The position numbers were made by a program, and so were the translations under genes. From an uncultured Lachnospiraceae bacterium (GTDB lineage Bacteria > Bacillota > Clostridia > Lachnospirales > Lachnospiraceae), in the NCBI GenBank assembly GCA_902788035.1, contig CADAIL010000018.1:16903-80902 (forward strand): a stretch of DNA of 64,000 nt. Direction: 5' to 3'. How positions within the stretch are numbered: the stretch's first letter is position 1; the number at the start of each line of letters is the position of its first letter. The notes under the pieces were generated by a model. It did no database searches. It saw only the letters and a program-made list of their open reading frames with translations, and was not told the DNA's origin. Positions 42,841-53,259 of the stretch are shown here, in pieces.

Positions 42841-43022
42841 GGTTTTAATTCCTCCTCTAAAACCCTGTGTAGATCCTTTAAGGCAGACAATCTGCCCGAT
42901 GGATCAGCATAACACTTCGGAGATTCTTTCAACTCATATGCGGGTACTCCTCACAGAGTTGAGCCTCCGGCGGATCAACTTCCACCGGAGATAAATGTCC
43001 TCTATTGGTCGAATACAATATA
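42841..43022 (-). promoter_or_regulatory. Structured leader of the purO-purH operon with -10 TATATT
   Basis: From a -10 at 43017-43022 the minus-strand leader carries three hairpins: CTCCGGTGG / CCGCCGGAG (42965-42990), TCAACTC / GAGTTGA (42929-42962) and a short GGCAGA-TTG-TCTGCC (42882-42896). The last is not followed by a T-run. It may be a purine-metabolite riboswitch or attenuator, but I could not match it to the ZTP, purine or PRPP aptamer consensus. Confidence 0.45.
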
Positions 43023-43226
43023 GCGTAAAAATTCCGATTCGGCAAGCTTGAGCTTCATAATCCGACAATCTTTGGAAGAATCCAATAAAAATGGATTTTT
43101 AATGCCGCCGACCAATGTTTATTATCCTAAATAATATCGGCGGGAATGGAGCTTCTGTAAAATTAGATAAATCAAATGATTCAGATACTCTGTACTTATG
43201 TACATATACAATTTTTGTTAATTCCG

Positions 43227-43250
43227 TATAATAGTATCATTCGTATGATA
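43227..43250 (+). promoter_or_regulatory. Promoter and candidate operator of the XRE gene
   Basis: TATAAT at 43227-43232 is followed at once by the perfect 16-bp inverted repeat TATCAT-TCGT-ATGATA (43235-43250), over the expected transcription start. This suits autoregulation by the downstream HTH protein. Confidence 0.5.
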
Positions 43251-43290
43251 TCGAATTATTGAATTATCAGTATGTCATCGGGGTTTTTCA

Positions 43291-43698
43291 ATGAGCAACA
43301 CGGGCGACGAGATGCTGCTCTATCTCGCCAAGAATATCAATGGATTTCTTAGTGCCAACAATTGCACTGAGGCAGAAGCAGCACGCGGGGCAGGGCTTAA
43401 TCTTACGACTATTAATAACTGGGTCTGTAAGAAAGCCTACCCCAGATGGAAAAATCTAATAAAGCTTGCCGACTATTTCGGCTGCCCGATCTACGAACTC
43501 ATCGAGGATCCTGAGAGAAGGGATAAGAGTCAGCGGTTCCTCACACAGGGGCAGCGCTCACTGCTGGCGGCGGATCAGGAATCGCCGGAAATCCACAATT
43601 TGTTTATGGAAATCTGCAAAATCGGAAACGAGCAGGATGAAGAGACCCTTATAAGGCTGCTCGAATATATCAGAGCTTTGAACCAGAACAAAGAATAA
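43291..43698 (+). CDS. XRE-like helix-turn-helix protein
   Basis: 135 residues. CTEAEAARGAGLNLTTINNWVCKKAYPRWKNLIKLADYFGCPIYELI is a HTH_3/Cro-type DNA-binding domain (about residues 25-70). The C-terminal part is helical and acidic (IHNLFMEICKIGNEQDEETLIRLLEYIRAL) and probably dimerises. Targets are unknown; the palindrome at its own promoter makes self-regulation likely. It faces away from purO and toward birA. Weak GGGG ribosome site. Confidence 0.85.
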   Translation: MSNTGDEMLLYLAKNINGFLSANNCTEAEAARGAGLNLTTINNWVCKKAYPRWKNLIKLADYFGCPIYELIEDPERRDKSQRFLTQGQRSLLAADQESPEIHNLFMEICKIGNEQDEETLIRLLEYIRALNQNKE

Positions 43699-43770
43699 AA
43701 ACTGTGCCGAAAGAGACCTTTTAGAACCTCACGGGGAAGTTTTCCGTGCCGTTTTAAACGGGTCAGAAAA

Positions 43771-43796
43771 AGGGGCTGTCTAATGCGACAGCCCCT
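43771..43796. terminator. Bidirectional terminator between the XRE gene and birA
   Basis: AGGGGCTGTC-taatgc-GACAGCCCCT, with TTTATA on the plus side and TTTTTC on the minus side. Confidence 0.88.
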
Positions 43797-43829
43797 TTAT
43801 ACCACAATCACACACAGATACCCGATCTG

Positions 43830-44819
43830 TTATTTCTGCGGCTTTACACTCACCTCGCCGCTGCTCACATTCTCATATGAGCCGTCCTCATAGCGGATCC
43901 GCAGACTGAAATCATCATTCACGGCTTCACAGAATCCGTGTTTCGCAAATTCCCCGGTATGGCGCGCGTCCGTCACCAGGACGTCCCGCCCTGTGCTTAT
44001 GCACATTTCCCGGTATGCCTTAAGATAATCCTCCCTGCCCGAAGGCCACGCCTTGCGCAGATTGTCCATCTCCTCGATCATGCAGGCTGCAAGTCTGGCT
44101 CTCTGAACAGGATGACCTGCTGCCATCGCGATCGACCCCGCAATCCCGCGAAGTTCCTCCGGGAAGTCCGAGGGTTTCTGGTTGACATTCACTCCTATTC
44201 CCGCCACGACATACTGAATCGTACCGGTCTCACTCTCAACGGACATCTCTGTCAGAATACCGCAGATCTTGCGACCTCCCATCAGAAGATCATTGACCCA
44301 TTTGATATCCGGCCTCATCCCGGTCGCGCGCTCCACTGCCTTCGCTATTGCCACCGCTGTCCACGTAGTAATCTGAACAATCTCGGCAGGCTTGCAGGTA
44401 GGCCGAAGGAGGACAGAGAAATAGATCCCCGTATCCTTAGGGGAATGAAAAGAACGGCCGAGACGTCCGCGCCCGGCAGACTGCTCATTTGCAATAACGG
44501 TCAGACCATCCGGCGCTCCGTTCATGGCGAGTTCCGCTGCACGCCGGTTCGTAGAGTCCGTCGTCTGAAGGACCTGCACTGTCTGCATGCGCTCCGGACC
44601 GAGATAGCTCATAATGTCTGCGGACGTCAGTCTGTCCGGGCTGCTGACAAGTAAGTAGCCCTTATTCGTCGTCGAGGCAATCTCATACCCCTCTTTTCTG
44701 AGGGTCTTCACCGCCGTATTGACCGCCGCGCGAGTCACTCCCAGCTGGCTGCTGATTTTTTCGCCGGACACATAGCCCTCCGAATTTTTTAATATTGAGT
44801 AAACTTCGTCTTTCGTCAT
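43830..44819 (-). CDS. birA: Biotin protein ligase / biotin operon repressor
   Basis: 329 residues from MTKDEVYSILKN, with GGAG 10 bases upstream. The N-terminal winged helix (VSGEKISSQLGVTRAAVNTAVKTLRKEGYEI) marks it as a group II, repressor-type BirA. The ligase domain follows with TTDSTNRRAAEL, the biotinyl-AMP loop GRGRLGRSFHSP and KWVNDLLMGGRKICGIL, then an SH3-like C-terminus. It biotinylates carriers such as acetyl-CoA carboxylase BCCP and probably represses biotin genes, none of which is in the window. The gene follows the VanY-type gene by 111 bp. Confidence 0.95.
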   Translation of the reverse strand: MTKDEVYSILKNSEGYVSGEKISSQLGVTRAAVNTAVKTLRKEGYEIASTTNKGYLLVSSPDRLTSADIMSYLGPERMQTVQVLQTTDSTNRRAAELAMNGAPDGLTVIANEQSAGRGRLGRSFHSPKDTGIYFSVLLRPTCKPAEIVQITTWTAVAIAKAVERATGMRPDIKWVNDLLMGGRKICGILTEMSVESETGTIQYVVAGIGVNVNQKPSDFPEELRGIAGSIAMAAGHPVQRARLAACMIEEMDNLRKAWPSGREDYLKAYREMCISTGRDVLVTDARHTGEFAKHGFCEAVNDDFSLRIRYEDGSYENVSSGEVSVKPQK

Positions 44820-44930
44820 GCTCTGCTCCGTTTTTATCGATCTTATGATCTCCTGCAGTCCATGTCGATACTGCTTTGTGCAAGTCATGCGCAGGAGGCA
44901 GGAAATACAAGTCTCGCCGGTAAGACAGTA

Positions 44931-45968
44931 TCATTCCCTCACTGTAATAATATAGCCGGCAATATTATCACCCGAGACACGGTAATCGCCGCTCGGCTTC
45001 GGGATAGAAGTCTCTGTCGTGTACCATACGGAATAGGTTCCTTCAGATGTGCTGACAGTCAGCGGATTTCCCGCACCGGTCTGTGTTCTCAGGTATTCCA
45101 GATACTCCTCAAGACACAGATTATTCTGCTTCATATAGACTGCGTGCGGCAGACCTACATAACGGAAATGCCACTTTTCGTTGCTTATGCCCGTGATGCT
45201 CACCTTATCCTCGGCATAGCGGCGTATAAATCCGTACTCACTGCTGTGCTCGTCCATCCAGACCGCATTCTGGCTCTCAGAGAAACTTCCCTGTGAACCG
45301 TCAGAGTAGAATATGCCGATGTCGACCGCAAGTCCGGTGTGATGCTCACTGTAGCCCGGAGTCGCGACATAAGCTCTCGCGTAGTCCTCACCGCTCTGTT
45401 CCGCAGTCGTATCCCAGACATTCTGCTGGTATTCGTAGGAGCGGTAGGCTGATGTTATTCCTGTCTCACTCGTGCCCATAGCCGCGTCGCAGGCAGATAT
45501 CATCTGATCGAGCGATGGCAGCATGCGCCCGGCAACTTCATAATCCGTCTTTTCGACCTGATAATAAAAGCTCTGAGAATTGCGGATATTTACAAGATCG
45601 ATCGTGCTCTCGTTGGCCTCAAAATCATAGGCATAGCTGCTGTTCACGAGAATGAGGTCGCCTGTGTGGATCATATTCTCCGTCAGAGAGATCATTTCCG
45701 GGGTAGGTGTGGCATCAGGTTCCGCCTCTCCCACCTGCTCTTCAGGGTCTGTCCGGACCTCCGCGCTCTGGGATACTGTGTCAGCACCTTCACTCCCGGC
45801 AGTGCCATTTCCGACAGATCCCAGGAATGTCCTGCCGAGAAGAACAAGACACAGCAATGCCAGGACAAGAATACAGACAGTCAGCAGCTGCTGTGGAAAT
45901 CTGCTTCTTTTCCTTCTTTTCTTTCTTCTTCTGTTGACCGATGTGTTATTTCTTTTTTTCTCACTCAT
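44931..45968 (-). CDS. Membrane-anchored D-alanyl-D-alanine carboxypeptidase, VanY family
   Basis: 345 residues. A basic N-terminus (RRRKKRRKR) and one membrane segment (about 28-50) form an uncleaved anchor. An acidic linker follows, then a VanY/peptidase M15B domain with SAYRSYEYQQNVWD, the zinc-binding SEHHTGLAVDIG and the C-terminal ISNEKWHFRYVG. It trims the terminal D-Ala of peptidoglycan stem peptides outside the cell. There is no clear ribosome site; ATG and GTG starts two codons apart are both possible. No vancomycin-resistance genes are nearby, so a housekeeping wall role is likely. Confidence 0.92.
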   Translation of the reverse strand: MSEKKRNNTSVNRRRKKRRKRSRFPQQLLTVCILVLALLCLVLLGRTFLGSVGNGTAGSEGADTVSQSAEVRTDPEEQVGEAEPDATPTPEMISLTENMIHTGDLILVNSSYAYDFEANESTIDLVNIRNSQSFYYQVEKTDYEVAGRMLPSLDQMISACDAAMGTSETGITSAYRSYEYQQNVWDTTAEQSGEDYARAYVATPGYSEHHTGLAVDIGIFYSDGSQGSFSESQNAVWMDEHSSEYGFIRRYAEDKVSITGISNEKWHFRYVGLPHAVYMKQNNLCLEEYLEYLRTQTGAGNPLTVSTSEGTYSVWYTTETSIPKPSGDYRVSGDNIAGYIITVRE

Positions 45969-46057
45969 AATCACATGCGGAGGGTATCAGTCCGCAGTCT
46001 ATCCGCGCTGCCGGCAAGGTGCTTTCGCTCCGGGCGCGGAAATCCCTGATATGAAAT

Positions 46058-46090
46058 AGCTGCAGCCGTGACAAGTCACCCACTGCAGCT
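46058..46090 (-). terminator. Terminator-like hairpin after the HPr-like gene
   Basis: AGCTGCAG ... CTGCAGCT with an inner GTGAC / GTCAC, followed by ATTTCAT on the minus strand. Confidence 0.55.
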
Positions 46091-46131
46091 GGATTGGCAG
46101 CCCATCACCCTGCAAGGCAGAGCCGCTCATA

Positions 46132-46365
46132 TTATTCGGTTACGATAAACGGTTCGAGATCCTGTGCGATCTCATCACTGTCATCCGTATGGACAACACA
46201 TGTAATCTTGTCCTCAAGGTCGAGGCTCAGCACTCCCATGATGGATTTCGCATCGGTGATATACCGGCCTGTGACCAGATCAACATCAAAAGTATACGCG
46301 TTGACCGCTGTGACAAAGTTTTTCACATCTTTGATATCGTTCAGCTTGATAGTAAACTGTTTCAT
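46132..46365 (-). CDS. HPr-like protein without the phosphorylated histidine
   Basis: 77 residues of the PTS-HPr fold: MKQFTIKLNDIKDVKNFVTAVNAYTFDVDLVTGRYITDAKSIMGVLSLDLEDKI. The region that holds the active His-15 in HPr reads VNAYTFDVDL and has no His. The Ser of KSIMGVLSL, equivalent to the regulatory Ser-46, is conserved. It therefore cannot relay phosphate in the PTS but could be Crh-like, signalling through Ser phosphorylation. No other PTS gene lies near it. Confidence 0.85.
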   Translation of the reverse strand: MKQFTIKLNDIKDVKNFVTAVNAYTFDVDLVTGRYITDAKSIMGVLSLDLEDKITCVVHTDDSDEIAQDLEPFIVTE

Positions 46366-46501
46366 ACTCTTCCCCTTTATCGTTAGTAAGGTCTCTCATG
46401 GACCCGGCGCGGAATCCGGGCCGGTGACAGCTTGAAAATTCCGGACCGTATCCGCTGCGCAGAACATCATATACCATTTTCAACGATTCGTCAAAGAATG
46501 T

Positions 46502-46996
46502 TTAGTTTTCGCAGAACTTTCTCTGCAGTCTCCGCTTCATGTCGGCCAGGATAGTCGGATCCTCGATCTGCATGTAGATGAGTCGTTTTTCCGAGCCCTT
46601 CACAATGACATACGGTGGTTTTGACGCGTCGAAAGCGGAATAGTCTGTGACGGTATAGCCTGTCTGGTACGCAGCAAGAGCCGGATTGCCGTACAGAGCG
46701 ACGCAGTCGACGTCCTGCAGATTAAAGGCTTCTTTCTTTTTTCTCTTCTGCATTGAGTATATAACGTCAACATCGAACTCACCGTTCACATAGGAATATT
46801 CATACTCGACATTAAAACGCGGAAAAATAAAGTAACAGGCGATTGCCAGAGCAAGCGCTAAATAAACCAGGATTCCATTCACAAACCACCCTCCGAGGGC
46901 GAACACAACGACAAGCGCGGTCAGAGCGTATTTGAGGAACTGTTCACTCGGCTTTTTCTTGCGCTTCACGAGCTGCTCTGCAAATATTTCTCCCAT
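46502..46996 (-). CDS. Small membrane protein of the DUF6106 type
   Basis: 164 residues from MGEIFAEQLVKRKKKPSEQ, with AAGGAGG upstream. Two adjacent membrane segments (about 27-43 and 46-62) are followed by a soluble beta-rich domain (VEYEYSYVNGEFDVDVIYSMQKRKKKEAF). The layout matches what I recall as DUF6106; no function is known. It is probably monocistronic. Confidence 0.75.
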   Translation of the reverse strand: MGEIFAEQLVKRKKKPSEQFLKYALTALVVVFALGGWFVNGILVYLALALAIACYFIFPRFNVEYEYSYVNGEFDVDVIYSMQKRKKKEAFNLQDVDCVALYGNPALAAYQTGYTVTDYSAFDASKPPYVIVKGSEKRLIYMQIEDPTILADMKRRLQRKFCEN

Positions 46997-47057
46997 AAGT
47001 ATTCCTCCTTGCAACATATTGTGAAACAATTTTACTACAATTTTAAGTAAATTAAAA

Positions 47058-47081
47058 GAGGGCCGTCATACGACAGCCCCC
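47058..47081 (-). terminator. groESL terminator
   Basis: The minus strand reads GGGCTGTC-GTAT-GACGGCCC followed by TCTTTT. Confidence 0.8.
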
Positions 47082-47105
47082 TATATGCAAATATCTTTTT
47101 TATTT

Positions 47106-48728
<1,623 letters not shown>

Positions 48729-49019
48729 TTAGTCCTCCTCTACAACTGCCAGAATATCGTTCTGACGTACTACAATATATTCTTCCTCGCCGAGCTTGAC
48801 TTCTGTGCCGGCGTACTTGGAATAAATGACCTTCTGACCGACTGCGACATTCATCTCGACCTTCTCGCCGTCGACGATTCCGCCCGGGCCAACAGCGATG
48901 ACTTCTGCCTGCTGCGGCTTCTCTTTAGCCTGGCTTGTCAGGATGATACCGGATGCTGTTGTCTCCTCAGCTTCAATCTGCTTAAGAACGACTCTGTCGC
49001 TAAGTGGTACTAATTTCAT
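48729..49019 (-). CDS. groS: Co-chaperonin GroES
   Basis: 96 residues. MKLVPLSDRVVLKQIEAEETTASGI is the conserved start, followed by the mobile loop and KVIYSKYAGTEVKLGEEEYIVVRQNDIL. GAGGAGG before the ATG. First gene of the operon. Confidence 0.99.
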   Translation of the reverse strand: MKLVPLSDRVVLKQIEAEETTASGIILTSQAKEKPQQAEVIAVGPGGIVDGEKVEMNVAVGQKVIYSKYAGTEVKLGEEEYIVVRQNDILAVVEED

Positions 49020-49135
49020 AACGTTGCCTCCTCGTAATTGAATTCTGATTTACTGACCTGCACCGGGGACGCGGTTCTTCGAACCCGTCCGGCTGATCTC
49101 CTTATATGTAACTTCAGGTGTAGTCAGCTTTCTTA

Positions 49136-49162
49136 TTAGCACTCAATTATATGGAGTGCTAA
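49136..49162. promoter_or_regulatory. CIRCE element, HrcA operator of groESL
   Basis: Perfect TTAGCACTC-N9-GAGTGCTAA, 117 bp upstream of groES. On the minus strand the spacer contains TATAAT, so the operator covers the -10 box. hrcA is not in the window. Confidence 0.97.
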
Positions 49163-49277
49163 CATCTATATGGTAATATACTCTCCGCTTCGTATAATGT
49201 CAACCATTTTTTTCAATTTATGCGTTGAGAGCGAATCAGGGTCCATGGGCATCTTTCCGGCGCATTGGTAGGCGGCT

Positions 49278-49564
49278 GCAGTTCGGACAGGCTGTAACGA
49301 TACTTCGGAAACCGGCACACGCATCATCTTCATCGAAAAACGCAGGTCCTTCCCTCCGACCTTGCGTAGGCGACAAGCCAAGGTGCCTGATTCGTGCTCG
49401 CACGAAAGGAAGGCACTTTGGCGACCGCCCGACATCGAGCGTGAAACGCGAGATGCAGGCGGCTCACCGCCTACGCGATCTCTCAGTCGGACCAGCAATG
49501 TTTTTCTCACGAAGATGAATGCTTGCGCCGGAAACGCATTACTAAAGCAGCCTGTCCGAACTGC
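49278..49564 (-). repeat. Palindromic intergenic element, copy E, with nested hairpin insert
   Basis: Terminal inverted repeats GCAGTTCGGACAGGCTG / CAGCCTGTCCGAACTGC (17 bp, perfect) at both ends. The core is 49325-49517, longer than in other copies because the apical loop holds the 99-bp hairpin element (49364-49462) also found at 33907-34005. Outer stem CCGGC.CACGC / GCTTGCGCCGG. It fills most of the 764-bp gap between groES and codY; the rest is unremarkable. Confidence 0.88.
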
Positions 49565-49704
49565 ATCAAGTACACGACGCGCCGGAAAGCTGAGTATAGA
49601 CCCTGATTCGCACCCGAGTCCATCATCGCGTGACTATTCAAGAACGCCACTTTGCGCGTGTATCTCACGACCAAAGTCACGAATATTGCGCGATGAAGAA
49701 TAAA

Positions 49705-49746
49705 AACTTCCCACTCTGACACATTATTGTCAGTAAGCGGGAAGTT
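49705..49746 (-). terminator. codY terminator
   Basis: AACTTCCC ... GGGAAGTT with inner CTGACA / TGTCAG; TTTTTATTC follows on the minus strand. Confidence 0.85.
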
Positions 49747-49783
49747 ATATTCCATTTATTAATTGCTCATGTACCCTGCGATA

Positions 49784-50569
49784 TTACTGCTGCTCACGCC
49801 TCAGCTTTATATCCTCGAGCTCCTCGAATATGTAATCGTTGAGGACCTTGATGTAGGTGCCCTTCATGCCGGAAGAACGAGACTCGATGATCCCCGCGCT
49901 CTCGAACTTGCGAAGCGCATTCACGATGACCGAGCGTGTAATACCGACTCTGTCGGCGATCTTGCTGGCTACAAGAATTCCCTCGCGGCCGCTCAGCTCA
50001 TCAAAGATGTGAATGATGGCTTCAAGCTCGGAGAAGGAAAGCGTTGAGAACGCACTCTTTACGACCTGTTTCTTGCGGGCTTCTTCAGCGTTCTCCTCAT
50101 CGACTGAACGCATCATCTCAAGTCCGACGACTGTCGTTCCATACTCGCTGACAATAATGTCCTCGATGTCGAACGGCTCTCCTGCGCGGTAGCAGAACAC
50201 TGTTCCCAGTCTCTCACCGGCTATATCGATCGGGTTGATGATGGCTACATATTTACTTATATCCGGGCTCTCAAAACCGAGCGTCGTCAGATTGACGTTC
50301 TCCTTCGTGGAAAGGACGCCGAGGAATCTCTCGTTGAGAAGCGGATCAATGAATTCTCCGACTGTTCCGGAAAGAAGCTCATCGATTTCGGGAACACCAT
50401 CGCTCCGACCTACGCCGAGGACTTTTCCCTTCTTGCTGATTACCAAAATATTAGATTTAAGTGTTCCGACCATGACTTTGCAGATGTCATTGAAAACCAC
50501 TTTGGAACTACTCGTATTATGCAGCAGCTTGTTGATCTTTCTGGTCTTATCCAGCAGCTGAACGCTCAT
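49784..50569 (-). CDS. codY: GTP- and branched-chain-amino-acid-sensing transcription regulator CodY
   Basis: 261 residues from MSVQLLDKTRKINKLL, with GGGAG upstream. The N-terminal GAF domain senses branched-chain amino acids. The C-terminal winged helix carries the invariant ASKIADRVGITRSVIVNALRKFESAGIIESRSSGMKGTYIKV. It represses amino-acid supply genes when nutrients are plentiful. A CodY-like box lies before ilvE in this window. topA is directly upstream, the usual Firmicutes order (topA-codY). Confidence 0.97.
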   Translation of the reverse strand: MSVQLLDKTRKINKLLHNTSSSKVVFNDICKVMVGTLKSNILVISKKGKVLGVGRSDGVPEIDELLSGTVGEFIDPLLNERFLGVLSTKENVNLTTLGFESPDISKYVAIINPIDIAGERLGTVFCYRAGEPFDIEDIIVSEYGTTVVGLEMMRSVDEENAEEARKKQVVKSAFSTLSFSELEAIIHIFDELSGREGILVASKIADRVGITRSVIVNALRKFESAGIIESRSSGMKGTYIKVLNDYIFEELEDIKLRREQQ

Positions 50570-50825
50570 ATGCAACATCTCCCTTCCTGAAAGCCTTTAC
50601 AGGCTGAAAAATACTTACACTTTAGGCAAATGCATTCATTCGGACACAATTCCGCCCTAAAATCATTCCTTTAATGATATTAACATAAAATTATCTACAA
50701 ATCAACAATTGTTCATTTGTTTTCTGATAATTCTAACTACTTACAATTTTTTAACATAGTCGGGCAGGATTTTCGTAAATGTTGCACAAAAGATTTCACA
50801 AAAAAGCTTATAATGACACGATATC

Positions 50826-52889
50826 TTACTTCGGCGCGTCCTCACGATAACCGCAGGCTTCGTTCGCGCACACAAGCTTATTGCCCCTCTCCGTCATGTA
50901 GCTGCCGCATTTGGGACAACGCTTCTCCACCGGTTTTGACCAGGACATGAATGTGCACTCCGGGCTGTTCTCACAGCCGAAATATCGTCTGCCCTTGCGG
51001 GTCCTCTTCAGAATAAGTTCGCCTCCGCACTCCGGACACTTCACGCCGACTTTCTCGAAGAACGGCTTTGTATTGCGGCATTCCGGAAAGCCCGGGCATG
51101 CCAGGAATTTTCCGTGAGGACCGTACTTGATGACCATATTGCGTCCGCAGTTCTCACAGATGACATCGCTGACCTCATCCTCGATCTTGACTTTCTCCAG
51201 TTCCCCTTCTGCCTTTTTGACAGCCTCGTCAAGATCCGGATAGAAATTGCGGACAATTGTCTTCCACTCGACCAGGCCATCAGCCACACCGTCCAGGAGC
51301 ATCTCGAGATTGGCTGTGAAATTCACATCGACGATCTGCGGAAATTCCCTGCACATAATGCTGTTGACGACGTCACCCAGCTCAGTGATATATAAGTTCT
51401 TCTGCTCTTTCGTGATATAGCGCCTTGCCAGAATCGTTGATATCGTCGGCGCATAGGTGCTGGGACGTCCGATGCCCAGTTCCTCCAGCGCTCTGACCAG
51501 CGATGCCTCCGTGTAGTGGGCAGGCGGCTGAGTAAAGTGCTGCTCAGGAACAAGTCTGCCAAGGCTCAGCTCTGTGTCTTTGGTAATGCTGCGCGCAAGT
51601 GTAAGGCTGCCGGTCTTCTCTTCCTCGTCCGTAGTGTATACATCCATAAAGCCTGCTTTTTTGATCTTGGAAGCAGAAACGTTGAAATAATACTCTCCGG
51701 CCCGGATCTTTACCGAAACGGTATCATAGACAGCATTGGCCATGCGGCTGGCCGCAAATCTTCTCCAGATCAGCTGATACAGTCTGAACTGGTCTCTGGA
51801 CAGCGAAGCCTTGATTCTCACCGGCGTCCGGGTTATATCCGTCGGTCGGATGGCTTCATGGGCATCCTGCGCATTGCGGCTCTGATTTTCACTGTGGGCA
51901 TGACCTACCGCGTCCTCCCCGTACTCCGCCGCAATATATCTTCTTGCCGCGGCATCCGCTTCGTCAGCGATTCGTGTCGAATCTGTACGCAGATAAGTGA
52001 TTACGCCGACCGTGCCTTCACCGGCAATGTCAACACCCTCGTAGAGTTGCTGGGCAATACGCATTGTCTTCGATGTAGAGAAATTCAGTGTCTTTGCGGC
52101 TTCCTGCTGAAGTGTGCTGGTCGTAAAGGGAAGCGGCGGCTTCTTGGACCTCTCGCTCGTCTTTATATCAGCCACCTCATACTTCACTCCCTCAAGGGCT
52201 GCCAGAATGCCGTCCAGCTGTTCTTTCGACTCGATATTGATCCGCTTATCTCCGCCGTAGAAATGGGCGACCAATGGCTTTTTTTCTCCCGCAATCGCCA
52301 GTTCCGCGTCAAGAGTCCAGTATTCGGACGGAATAAATGCTCCGATTTCAGCTTCCCGGTCCGCGATGATCCTAAGGGCAACTGACTGAACACGTCCTGC
52401 CGACAAGCCGCGCTTAACTTTTGCCCAGAGGAGCGGCGAGATTTCATAGCCAACCATGCGGTCGAGCACACGGCGGCACTGCTGCGCGTCGACAAGATTC
52501 ATATCGATGTCCCGCGGCGATTTCAGCGAAGCCTTTACGGCATTCTTGGTAATTTCATTAAATGTGATGCGACGAACTTTCTTCTCATCCAGCTTCAGAG
52601 CTGAGATAAGATGCCATGAAATCGCCTCACCTTCACGGTCCGGGTCAGTCGCCAAATAGATATGCGACGCGCCTTTTGCGGACTTGCGCAGCTTTGCCAA
52701 AAGCTCGCCCTTGCCGCGGATCGTGATGTACTTCGGTTCAAAATCATTTTCGATGTCGATGCCCATCTGGCTCTTGGGCAGGTCACGTACATGTCCCATG
52801 GACGCAGCGACCTCATAATTCGAACCGAGGAATTTTTTAATCGTCTTCACCTTGGCGGGTGACTCGACGATGACCAGATTCTTAGCCAA
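50826..52889 (-). CDS. topA: DNA topoisomerase I
   Basis: 687 residues starting at a TTG (LAKNLVIVESPAKVKTIKKFLG) placed 7 bases after AGGAGG; the upstream in-frame ATG has no ribosome site. Toprim motif SPAKVKTI and ATDPDREGEAI, active-site Tyr in GVITYLRTDST, and three C-terminal four-cysteine zinc ribbons (CENCG..., CPECG..., CPKCG...). It relaxes negative supercoils. Promoter at 52942-52970; codY follows. Confidence 0.97.
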   Translation of the reverse strand: MAKNLVIVESPAKVKTIKKFLGSNYEVAASMGHVRDLPKSQMGIDIENDFEPKYITIRGKGELLAKLRKSAKGASHIYLATDPDREGEAISWHLISALKLDEKKVRRITFNEITKNAVKASLKSPRDIDMNLVDAQQCRRVLDRMVGYEISPLLWAKVKRGLSAGRVQSVALRIIADREAEIGAFIPSEYWTLDAELAIAGEKKPLVAHFYGGDKRINIESKEQLDGILAALEGVKYEVADIKTSERSKKPPLPFTTSTLQQEAAKTLNFSTSKTMRIAQQLYEGVDIAGEGTVGVITYLRTDSTRIADEADAAARRYIAAEYGEDAVGHAHSENQSRNAQDAHEAIRPTDITRTPVRIKASLSRDQFRLYQLIWRRFAASRMANAVYDTVSVKIRAGEYYFNVSASKIKKAGFMDVYTTDEEEKTGSLTLARSITKDTELSLGRLVPEQHFTQPPAHYTEASLVRALEELGIGRPSTYAPTISTILARRYITKEQKNLYITELGDVVNSIMCREFPQIVDVNFTANLEMLLDGVADGLVEWKTIVRNFYPDLDEAVKKAEGELEKVKIEDEVSDVICENCGRNMVIKYGPHGKFLACPGFPECRNTKPFFEKVGVKCPECGGELILKRTRKGRRYFGCENSPECTFMSWSKPVEKRCPKCGSYMTERGNKLVCANEACGYREDAPK

Positions 52890-52941
52890 AACAAAACCTC
52901 CTGATGCGGAGAACAAAGTCCCCGTATTCTGACAGTTTCAA

Positions 52942-52970
52942 ACTATACAATAAATTAATTTTCCTTGCAA
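52942..52970 (-). promoter_or_regulatory. SigA promoter of topA
   Basis: Minus strand TTGCAA, 17-base spacer, TATAGT. Upstream, at 53009-53018, the palindrome TAAGCGCTTA resembles the core of a cre/LacI-type operator, with weak support. Confidence 0.65.
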
Positions 52971-53159
52971 GCCCTATTTTGCGCCCTTGATTTTTTTCAA
53001 TTTCAGCGTAAGCGCTTAAGGTTCGGTTGATTTACGGAAACAGACAGTACATATTCTTTTCCCTCTGATGCCTTACGCGCAGCGTAACAGCAGAGTGCCA
53101 CGTCCATAGAAACTGCCGCACTGCACGGGGCGTAGTTTCATGATACGTGCGAAAACATC

Positions 53160-53188
53160 TTGCTGAAGCTTAGCCCAAAAGCTATAAT
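53160..53188 (+). promoter_or_regulatory. SigA promoter of comM-dprA
   Basis: TTGCTG, 17-base spacer, TATAAT, about 70 bp upstream of comM. It is back to back with the topA promoter. Confidence 0.75.
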
Positions 53189-53259
53189 AATCTCATCCGG
53201 GGCGTTCTGCCCGCTTACTTTTCCCTATTTTTAATCGCATAATGCAGAAAGGACTTACT

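Noticed and set aside
42841..43022. ZTP, purine or PRPP riboswitch before purO
   Set aside because: The conserved aptamer cores that I could recall are not present; left as an unassigned structured leader.
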